Positions 6,350-12,026 of a DNA stretch of 13,239 nucleotides are shown here, one piece after another. A model generated the notes under the pieces. The model did no database searches and was not told the origin of the DNA. It saw only the letters and a program-made list of their open reading frames with translations. The stretch is from positions 1 to 13,239 of the forward strand of contig JBHEKU010000066.1 in the NCBI GenBank assembly GCA_041859205.1, read 5' to 3'. Every line of letters starts with the position of its first letter. The stretch's first letter is position 1. This stretch comes from JAFDZO01 sp041859205 (GTDB lineage Bacteria > Bacteroidota > Ignavibacteria > Tepidaquicellales > Tepidaquicellaceae). The translations under genes and the position numbers were made by a program.

Positions 6350-8011
6350 TTAAAAACTTGTCTGTATAGTTGCTCTGAATCCTTCAAACGGATTTACATA
6401 ACGGCAGATACCGTTTGTGCATTTCAATCCGCCTCTTTCGCTTCCATATGAAAACGTTACCTGATTTTTCTGGTTGAGCTTGTAAATTATTTCGCCGATG
6501 AACCAGCTGCTTTTTCCTGTCGGCTCTTCTTTATCATTGGTAAACTCGCCGCTGACAGTTAATCCCAAGTAAGGAGATTTTGTAAGATTGACCGATGCAT
6601 ACTGATTCATAAAACTCTTTTCACCTGTTCTTATTGAGTTATACTCCCATTGCTGCTCAAGATTTACTTTCAAAGCAAAATTATTATCAAGCTCATATCT
6701 TACTTCAACGGGAATTGTTGATGTTAAAATTTTCTCGGATGAACCCGGGTTTATCTGATTGTATACAACACTGCTCTGTCTTGAGAAAGCTAATTTTGTA
6801 TAAAGCTTCTCTGTTGCATAATATTCTGATTCAATAAAATATTCCCAGAAAGGATTGAATGCATCGTTTGATAATTCAGGAATAAAATTGTTATCTCTTG
6901 CTACTCTCTGATAACTTACAACAGCAGTTGTATCTATATCTGCATACTGGTAATGCTCTGAAGCAACACCAAAGTTCAGATTGAAATAAAGTTTTTCTGA
7001 TGCTACATAAATAATATCAAGCTGGCCGCCGACTTCATCGTTAAAATTTGTTACGTGCGGATTTCTTGATATCAAAGTAGATGTATGTTCTTTCTGCGCT
7101 GTCGGTGGATTCTGGAACGGTAATAATTTTGTAGGTCTGTCTGTGCTTCTGTTATCGGGTCCGGTTAAGTCGAATCTGTAGTTTTTATAATCAAGCGTAA
7201 TACCGAGTCCTGCCTTCGAATATGAAAGCGAGGAATATAATCCGTCACCCTGTGAAGAAAAGCCTAAATAGTTCGGTGAATTATTCGGTTCTGACATTAC
7301 ACTTTTATGAGCGTATGATGAATAAAAATTAAAATCTTTATAGCTGAAACCGAGATAAACTTCAGGTAGTTCCGCCTTTATATTTGTTGTGTCTATTGAA
7401 TTAGGGATTTTTCCTTTTGCAAAAACATAATTAGTACCGAGTGTTACATTTTTCCATGGAGAAATTTCAATGTTTGCATCTCTTACTTTATATGTTTCAA
7501 CTCTTGTCGGATTTAAATAATCGCTGTACTCCATATTGCCGCCAAGAAATGCTGTCTTTAGTTTGAATGACTTTGTATTGCCGAATGAATTTTTATAAAC
7601 CAATCTTATTCCGTCAAGCCCGGTATCATAGCCAAGTGATCTGTCTTCAAAAATATTCATAGTCATACCGCGTGAAACTATATCCCAGTAATCACCGGCG
7701 CGGACGGATATTCCGATATCGTGCGAATACTCTGCAAATCTTTTTCTTATGCCTTTAAAGTCACGGCCGTATTCAATCGGGTCGCTGATTTCGTATCGCA
7801 ATCCGATAATAACGTTATTAACGTTTACTCTTAAATCTGTAAGATTTTCAAAATACTCTTTTGATGTTTTGTTCAGCCCCGTGTACTCATAACCGTTACC
7901 GTATCTAAGCAGATTGTTAAGTGAAGCGTCAACTTTTAATTTCGGAATTTCAATCTGTGAGTACGATACACTACAGCTAAGAATAAAAAAAAGTAAAAAG
8001 ATTTTTTTCAT
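6350..8011 (-). CDS. Outer-membrane beta-barrel protein, DUF6029-like
   Basis: A 553-aa exported protein. It has a signal peptide (MKKIFLLFFILSCSVSYS, probable cleavage before Q19), then RGMTMNIFEDRSLGYDTGLDG, the stretch by which I recognise a Bacteroidota/Chlorobi family of unknown function (DUF6029, recalled, not searched). It continues as a long series of alternating amphipathic strands rich in Tyr, Asn and Ser, and ends in a phenylalanine (ATIQTSF), as outer-membrane barrels do. Near the C-terminus it carries GGLKCTNGICRYVNPFEG, with two cysteines (C531, C536) four residues apart. It lies between a TlpA-like thioredoxin and a CxxC lipoprotein on the same strand. An intrinsic terminator after tlpA suggests its own promoter in 8012-8120. 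The barrel call is strong; transport or redox function is unknown. Confidence 0.8.
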   Translation of the reverse strand: MKKIFLLFFILSCSVSYSQIEIPKLKVDASLNNLLRYGNGYEYTGLNKTSKEYFENLTDLRVNVNNVIIGLRYEISDPIEYGRDFKGIRKRFAEYSHDIGISVRAGDYWDIVSRGMTMNIFEDRSLGYDTGLDGIRLVYKNSFGNTKSFKLKTAFLGGNMEYSDYLNPTRVETYKVRDANIEISPWKNVTLGTNYVFAKGKIPNSIDTTNIKAELPEVYLGFSYKDFNFYSSYAHKSVMSEPNNSPNYLGFSSQGDGLYSSLSYSKAGLGITLDYKNYRFDLTGPDNRSTDRPTKLLPFQNPPTAQKEHTSTLISRNPHVTNFNDEVGGQLDIIYVASEKLYFNLNFGVASEHYQYADIDTTAVVSYQRVARDNNFIPELSNDAFNPFWEYFIESEYYATEKLYTKLAFSRQSSVVYNQINPGSSEKILTSTIPVEVRYELDNNFALKVNLEQQWEYNSIRTGEKSFMNQYASVNLTKSPYLGLTVSGEFTNDKEEPTGKSSWFIGEIIYKLNQKNQVTFSYGSERGGLKCTNGICRYVNPFEGFRATIQTSF

Positions 8012-8070
8012 TATAGGAAATGATTTTTATGTTACAAAAATTGTATGCGCCTGTGTGTGGATTTTTCCCG

Positions 8071-8107
8071 CTTTCCAAGGTAGGAAAGTACTAATAACTA
8101 CTTATTA
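8071..8107. repeat. Two adjacent small hairpins in the barrel gene leader
   Basis: CTTTCC (8071-8076) pairs with GGAAAG (8083-8088), and TAATAA (8092-8097) pairs with TTATTA (8102-8107). Both lie in the 8012-8120 leader between the tlpA terminator and the ATG at 8011. They could be structure in the 5' untranslated region or an operator. No conserved promoter hexamers stand out. The stems are short, so chance is possible. Confidence 0.35.
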
Positions 8108-8120
8108 CTTGTTACAATTA

Positions 8121-8151
8121 AAAACAAAAAAGGCGGAGCAAAGTCCGCCTT
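8121..8151 (-). terminator. Intrinsic terminator after the tlpA-like gene
   Basis: On the - strand an 8-bp stem AAGGCGGA/TCCGCCTT (8151-8144 with 8137-8130), with a 6-nt loop, leads straight into TTTTTT-G-TTTT. It lies 15 bases past the tlpA stop and separates that gene from the barrel gene. Confidence 0.9.
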
Positions 8152-8166
8152 CTTATTGAACAAAAT

Positions 8167-8655
8167 TTAGTTACCGAGCAGGGCTTTTACTTCTGCTTCG
8201 ATTTTCTTTTCATCGCCTGTTAAATATCCTTTGTGAACAGCAACGATGTTTTTATTTTTATCGATTAAAATTGAGTAAGGAATATCATCTCTGCCGCTGT
8301 AGCCTTCGTATATTTTTTTATCCGTATCGAATGCAACCGGAAAAGTATAGCTGTGTGATTCGATGTAAGGTTTTACTTTAGATAATGATTTCTGATTATC
8401 CTGATTCAATGCAAGATAAGTAAAGCCCTGTGCTTTGTACTTATCATATATCTTTTGCATCTCTTTCATCTCCTCTTTGCAGGGAGAGCACCATGTTGCC
8501 CAAAAACCGATGAGCACGGGACCTTTTTCAAGAAGCTTCGTAAGTGAAACTTCGTTGCCGTCAAGGTCAGTGGCTGTAAATTCATAATAAGTCTGCGCTT
8601 TTACATTTGCGCAGAAGATTATTATTAAAAAAATTCCCGCTATTAATTTTTTCAA
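8167..8655 (-). CDS. TlpA-like secreted thioredoxin (thiol-disulfide oxidoreductase)
   Basis: A 162-aa exported thioredoxin-fold protein of the TlpA/ResA type, which handles disulfides on envelope proteins such as apocytochromes. It has a signal peptide (KKLIAGIFLIIIFCANVKA, cleavage before Q21), then the redoxin core with FWATWCSPCKEEM; the active-site cysteines are C56 and C59. The cis-proline region DDIPYSILIDKNKNIV is present. The start is a TTG at 8655: it gives a proper signal peptide, and no ATG lies close by in frame. No Shine-Dalgarno is visible. nuoH ends 60 bp upstream on the same strand, so the two may be co-transcribed. A terminator lies just downstream. The family is secure, the exact partner unknown. 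Confidence 0.92.
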   Translation of the reverse strand: MKKLIAGIFLIIIFCANVKAQTYYEFTATDLDGNEVSLTKLLEKGPVLIGFWATWCSPCKEEMKEMQKIYDKYKAQGFTYLALNQDNQKSLSKVKPYIESHSYTFPVAFDTDKKIYEGYSGRDDIPYSILIDKNKNIVAVHKGYLTGDEKKIEAEVKALLGN

Positions 8656-8715
8656 TTTTTTTTAATAATATATTTAATAACTCTTTTAACTCGTGTGAAT
8701 GTATTAATGTTTCAA

Positions 8716-9750
8716 TTAACTTTTCATCAACAACAATACAAGTCCTGTTATAATTAAATTTATAATTCCTAAAGGAATAAAAACTTTCCATCCTAAGTTC
8801 ATAAGCTGGTCATATCTGAATCTCGGAATCGTCCATCTTATCCAGACGAAGAAGAATACCCAGAAGAATGTTTTAGCGCAGAACATCAGTACCTGCAGAA
8901 TGCTTACCAGAGTTTCGGAAAGCCCCATTGAATGAATAAAAGGAATCTGCCATCCGCCGCAAAATAGTGTGGTAATCATTGCCGACATTACTATAACGTT
9001 TGCGTATTCAGCAAGGAAGAATAACGCAAACTTCATGCTTGAGTACTCTGTGTGATATCCTGCAACAAGCTCCTGCTCAGCTTCTGCGAAGTCGAACGGA
9101 TGCCTGTTTGTTTCTGCCAATGCAGATGTTAGAAAAATTATAAATGCTACAGGCTGAAGAATCATATTCCATTGCCATCCGTGCTGTGCCTTAACAATTG
9201 TATCAAGCTCAAGCGAACCGTTCATTAGTACTATAGGAAGAATTGCCAGTCCCATTGCAAGCTCGTAGCTGATCATCTGGGCAGAAGAGCGAAGCCCGCC
9301 GAGAAGCGAGTACTTGCTGTTCGATGACCATCCGCTAAGCGTAACACCGTAAACACCGAGTGAGCCGAGAGCGAGGAAGTAAAGAACTCCAACGTTAACA
9401 TCGGCTATCTGTAATTGAATACTTCTTCCGGCTATTGTGATATGGTCTCCGAAAGGAATAACAGCAAAGGTAGAAAGCGCAACCATAATGGAAATAACGG
9501 GAGCAAGCGAGTGAACGAATTTATTTGCATTCACCGGAACAATATCCTCTTTCATAAGAAGCTTTACTACGTCAACAAGCGGCTGAAACAGTCCGAACGG
9601 TCCAACTCTGTTCGGTCCGATTCTATCCTGCATAAAAGCCGAAACTTTTCTTTCAAGATAAACGGAATAAGCCACGCACGTAAGTAAAACTCCGTGCACG
9701 ACTGCAATTTTAGCAATTATTATTATTAAATTTAGTAACCATTCAGGCAT
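8716..9750 (-). CDS. nuoH: NADH-quinone oxidoreductase subunit H (complex I)
   Basis: NuoH (ND1) is the membrane subunit of complex I that forms the quinone-binding chamber next to the peripheral arm. The 344-aa product has the expected multiple transmembrane helices and the family signatures: YLERKVSAFMQDRIGPNRVGP (31-51), LLMKED (64-69) and the loop ETNRHPFDFAEAEQELVAGY (213-232), continuing to HTEYSS. It is full length with no damage. It stands alone: nuoG and nuoI, its usual neighbours, are not here. Upstream is 247 bp of intergenic DNA and the opposite-strand HEPN-like gene; downstream is tlpA. So complex I genes are apparently split in this genome, or this is an extra copy. The start is the ATG at 9750 (MPEWLLNLIII). 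Confidence 0.97.
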   Translation of the reverse strand: MPEWLLNLIIIIAKIAVVHGVLLTCVAYSVYLERKVSAFMQDRIGPNRVGPFGLFQPLVDVVKLLMKEDIVPVNANKFVHSLAPVISIMVALSTFAVIPFGDHITIAGRSIQLQIADVNVGVLYFLALGSLGVYGVTLSGWSSNSKYSLLGGLRSSAQMISYELAMGLAILPIVLMNGSLELDTIVKAQHGWQWNMILQPVAFIIFLTSALAETNRHPFDFAEAEQELVAGYHTEYSSMKFALFFLAEYANVIVMSAMITTLFCGGWQIPFIHSMGLSETLVSILQVLMFCAKTFFWVFFFVWIRWTIPRFRYDQLMNLGWKVFIPLGIINLIITGLVLLLMKS

Positions 9751-9879
9751 ATAGAAGAATGAGTTTTAGTTAATTTGGAGAATACAAAGATTATGGAAAA
9801 AAAGGAAAGATAAAATGGAAAAATCGCTGTTAATTATGCAAAATAGGGCTGTGTTATTTTTTATATCTTAACGATACTT

Positions 9880-9914
9880 CCCCCTCCTTTATAAGGAGGG
9901 GGACAGGGGGAGGT
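9880..9914. repeat. CCCCCTCC/GGAGGGGG palindrome plus G-rich tail
   Basis: A perfect 10-bp stem CCCCCTCCTT (9880-9889)/AAGGAGGGGG (9893-9902), with loop TAT, is followed by ACAGGGGGAGGTC, which repeats the GGGGGAGG part. It lies in the nuoH/HEPN intergenic gap (9751-9997), which otherwise shows only AT-rich sequence. This motif style recurs in environmental Bacteroidota-type genomes as a dispersed palindrome. There is no T-run for termination on +; the + strand reads into TAAATAGAAT. Confidence 0.7.
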
Positions 9915-9976
9915 CTAAATAGAATATTTATAACGGAAAGGAAATTTATTATAGATTTAATTTTATTCCTAAATTA

Positions 9977-9982
9977 TATAAT
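9977..9982 (+). promoter_or_regulatory. Candidate -10 box for the HEPN-like gene
   Basis: A perfect TATAAT lies 15 bases before the TTG start at 9998. No convincing -35 is seen at 16-18 bases. In a region this AT-rich a TATAAT can occur by chance. If real, the leader would be only a few bases long. Confidence 0.25.
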
Positions 9983-9997
9983 ATTATTACAAAAAAA

Positions 9998-10783
9998 TTG
10001 ATATTTAAATACCAAGCTTATAGAAATTTAATAGATGATTTAGGAAAATTAGATTTTGTAATAGAAATAAGTGAGTTAGCAATCCGAGATTTTGTTCAGA
10101 CTTTAAAAAATTCTGGAAATCCTGAATCTTTTTTGAAAAGCAAATGTGATGAACATACAATTTATGTAGGATTAAATGATTTAACCAAAATTTCCAACAC
10201 AGTATCCATCAGTAATATTATTCAAGTTTATCAATGTGTCTCCAATTTTTTTTACAATTTTCAAACAGAATATAATGACATTTGTGGAACTAAATGGATA
10301 TTTACTCAGGGTGAAACTAAGTTATCTCAAATTAAAAAATATTTTAAAGAAAAATTTAACAAACATGATTTTATTGATGAACATTTAATTGACATTTTTA
10401 ATTATTATCATGAAGTTAGAGACAAGTTTTCACATCCTAAAATAACCGATAAAGAATTAAAAAAAAGATTTGAAACAACTATAGAGTATAAAGATTTTTT
10501 ACTAAAAGAATACGGGATGCAGAATTCTCCTAAAAAGTACAACGAGATAGACTTTGAAGATTTTATTTTATTTACAAAAATTTCAAAATCATTGTGTTTA
10601 AAGATAAGCAGTTTTTGTACACCAAACCCTGAACATATAATACAATATTTGAAACTGAAAAGATTTAAAAGATTGCGGGGTGAAAGACTTTCTATTGCTA
10701 TATCAATTGAACTTCAAAAGAATTTTTCAGTTAAATTTAATCCAAAGGACAATTTTATAAAAGAAATTCTGGAAAAATTATAA
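9998..10783 (+). CDS. HEPN-like hypothetical protein (R-x4-H motif)
   Basis: I do not recognise the family. The 261-aa product looks mostly alpha-helical and soluble, with no signal peptide or membrane segment. Residues 136-147 read YYHEVRDKFSHP: R141-DKFS-H146 fits the R-x4-6-H signature of HEPN domains, many of which are ribonucleases in toxin, abortive-infection and anticodon-nuclease systems. The C-terminal third is basic (LKLKRFKRLRGERL), consistent with RNA binding. The frame is open back to 9923 with no ATG, so the start is TTG 9998 or an upstream rare codon. Base composition is much more AT-rich than its neighbours, with codons ending in A/T, suggesting transfer. Its TAA is followed immediately, with no spacer, by the tRNA-like RNA, so one transcript likely carries both. 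The HEPN call rests on one short motif. Confidence 0.6.
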   Translation: MIFKYQAYRNLIDDLGKLDFVIEISELAIRDFVQTLKNSGNPESFLKSKCDEHTIYVGLNDLTKISNTVSISNIIQVYQCVSNFFYNFQTEYNDICGTKWIFTQGETKLSQIKKYFKEKFNKHDFIDEHLIDIFNYYHEVRDKFSHPKITDKELKKRFETTIEYKDFLLKEYGMQNSPKKYNEIDFEDFILFTKISKSLCLKISSFCTPNPEHIIQYLKLKRFKRLRGERLSIAISIELQKNFSVKFNPKDNFIKEILEKL

Positions 10784-10883
10784 TGGAGCTTAGTCTAGCG
10801 GTTAAGACATCCGAGTTCATATAATTATTTAAACAATGATTATATGAGTTCGGAGAACGAGGGTTCGAATCCATCAGCTCCAG
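10784..10883 (+). tRNA. tRNA-like RNA (Gln-like acceptor) with 20-bp extended anticodon arm
   Basis: Acceptor stem TGGAGCT (10784-10790)/AGCTCCA (10876-10882) is a perfect 7 bp with discriminator G (10883). U8 is present. The D arm is GTCT/AGAC (10793-10796/10805-10808) with loop AGCGGTTA, including A14, G18, G19 and A21. The variable loop is GAAC. The T arm is GAGGG/CCATC (one G-A mismatch) around TTCGAAT. CCA is not encoded. U1-A72, G2-C71, G3-C70 and G73 are tRNA-Gln identity features. In place of a 5-bp stem and 7-nt loop, 10810-10854 folds as a 20-bp helix with three G-U pairs and a TAAAC cap. It is 100 nt, about 28 more than normal. Drawn with a 7-nt tip (TTAAACA) it has U33 but a C at 37, so normal decoding is unlikely. 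It could be a tRNA pseudogene, a tRNA mimic, or carry an unknown short intron. Confidence 0.8.
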
Positions 10884-10943
10884 CTAAATCCCTATCTTCT
10901 CCTTATAAAATAAATTCAGCTTCAGCTTTATTTCCTGTTCGGT
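10884..10943 (-). pseudogene. Remnant of a ptsI 3' end (last 19 codons)
   Basis: On the - strand the frame ending at TAG (10886-10884) reads EQEIKLKLNLFYKEKIGI-stop. The live ptsI in this window ends EQEIKLKLNLFYKEKINI-stop (12083-12027). Of 18 amino acids 17 match, while 13 of 57 bases differ, nearly all at synonymous positions. Similarity stops abruptly upstream (about 10943), where the epimerase-like reading takes over. So this is the tail of a gene that was under protein-level selection, cut off from its body. It abuts the tRNA-like RNA with no gap and overlaps the end of the epimerase-like gene in another frame. Confidence 0.88.
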
Positions 10944-11869
10944 AAATTCTTCACCCACTCCGCCGTCTTCTTTACTCCTTCTCTATAATCTGTCGGAGTA
11001 AAGTTAAACCGCTTATTAAATTTATCACTGTTGAAAACATAATCCGTTTGAAGCTGATACACCATTTCGCTGAACTCCTTCATGAACGGATCAAACAATC
11101 CCATAACAGAAATCACAAACTTTGGAATAACGGATGACGACGGTTTCACGTTCATCTCTTTTGCGAAAATGTTTATCCATTCTTTTCCGGTGAAAGCATT
11201 TTTATCTGTCGGCATATGCCAGACCTGATTAAATGCATCGGGAGTATTGCCCAGCATTGCAACTGCCTTGCCTGCATCCGGCGTATAGGTAAAATTATGT
11301 TTCTTATTTCCGCTGCCGAACCATAATGCGCGTTTTCCTTTCGCAAGATATTTTACCACGGTCTCGACTAAAACACTTCTATCATTTCCCGGACCATAAA
11401 AATCTGCTGAGCGGGCTATAAGCGCCTGAATGCCTCCGCTCTTCGCTTCATCCATAAGCATCTTTGCAATCTCTGCGCGGACCTTCCCTTTCTCACTTGG
11501 CGGATTTATGGGAGTTTCCTCCGTCATGTTACCGAGAAAATTTTTATCGTACAAGTACATGTTATCGAAAAAAACCAAACGTGAATTATTTTTTTTACAG
11601 GCATCAATTGTATTGCGCATAAGCGCAGGCCATTTTTCCTGCCATGCTTTTTTTGTGTATTCAAATCCTACAAGCAGGTAAACAACATCTGAACCTTTTA
11701 TAGCGCCGTAAAGGCTATCCTTATCAGTTACATCAGCAATGAAAACTTCATCGGTTTCATTTACCTTTTTAGGATTGCGCCCGACAATCCTAATTTTATC
11801 TGTGTAAGCAGTAAGTTCTTTTGCAAGAACGCTGCCGATTGTTCCGTTACCGCCTAATATTGTTTGCAT
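10928..11869 (-). CDS. Atypical SDR / NAD-dependent epimerase-like protein
   Basis: A 313-aa Rossmann-fold protein of the extended/atypical SDR group. The dinucleotide-binding glycines are GGNGTIGS (6-13), with the acidic/basic selector region VGRNPKKV (29-36; Arg and Lys here favour NADP). FIADVTDKDSL (43-53) is the adenine-contact strand, and LIARSADFYGPG (150-161) matches the RxxxxYGPG of epimerase/dehydratases. The catalytic tyrosine region is FFDNMYLYDKN, lacking a clean YxxxK, so it may be an NmrA-like or reductase-type member; the substrate is unknown. The start is the ATG at 11869 (MQTILGGNG). The last codons (NLPNRK-stop) lie in DNA homologous to the ptsI 3' end read in another frame, so the C-terminus was probably reset by recombination. 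The gene sits between the MITE-like repeat and the tRNA-like RNA. Confidence 0.88.
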   Translation of the reverse strand: MQTILGGNGTIGSVLAKELTAYTDKIRIVGRNPKKVNETDEVFIADVTDKDSLYGAIKGSDVVYLLVGFEYTKKAWQEKWPALMRNTIDACKKNNSRLVFFDNMYLYDKNFLGNMTEETPINPPSEKGKVRAEIAKMLMDEAKSGGIQALIARSADFYGPGNDRSVLVETVVKYLAKGKRALWFGSGNKKHNFTYTPDAGKAVAMLGNTPDAFNQVWHMPTDKNAFTGKEWINIFAKEMNVKPSSSVIPKFVISVMGLFDPFMKEFSEMVYQLQTDYVFNSDKFNKRFNFTPTDYREGVKKTAEWVKNLPNRK

Positions 11870-11882
11870 AAATGATGAAAAG

Positions 11883-12022
11883 GTTTAACCACATAGGACA
11901 CAGAGATTTTACACAGAGAGCACAGAAAAAAATCCAAATATAAATTCAAATATTTTTAAGAAAATTATTTTTATAGCTCTGTGCTCTCCGTGAATCACCT
12001 CTGTGCTCTCTGTGGTTAAAAC
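11883..12022. mobile_element. MITE-like element with long imperfect terminal inverted repeats
   Basis: The left end begins GTTTAACCACATAGGACAC (11883 on) and the right end, read inversely, begins GTTTTAACCACAGAGAGCAC (12022 down). The two arms match imperfectly over roughly 40 bp, including repeated CACAGAG and GAGAGCACAG blocks, around an AT-rich centre (about 11930-11970). It is 140 bp and non-coding, and fills nearly the whole gap between ptsI and the epimerase-like gene. The AACCACAGAG style of repeat is widespread in bacterial genomes. No clear target duplication was identified. It may also act as a transcript end for ptsI. Confidence 0.75.
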
Positions 12023-12026
12023 TAAA

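Noticed and set aside
7954..8011. Lipoprotein signal (ILSC) in the barrel protein
   Set aside because: The lipobox is poor and a standard cleavage before Q19 fits an outer-membrane barrel better.
8582..8791. - strand ORF spanning the nuoH-tlpA junction
   Set aside because: It overlaps both well-supported genes in another frame and has no recognisable protein features.
9793..9870. Two tiny + strand ORFs (MEKKER and an 18-residue peptide starting MEKSLL) upstream of the HEPN-like gene
   Set aside because: Very short, no ribosome binding site, no recognisable similarity; expected by chance.
10815..10849. Archaeal-type or group I intron in the anticodon loop
   Set aside because: About 28 extra bases is far too short for a group I intron, no bulge-helix-bulge is visible, and the host looks bacterial. 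The insert continues the stem as a helix.
10810..10854. A class II tRNA (Leu/Ser/Tyr/Sec) with a long variable arm
   Set aside because: The extra bases lie inside the anticodon stem: TCCGA pairs only with the distal TCGGA, leaving a 4-nt variable loop. No alternative 5-bp stem with a 7-nt loop could be found.
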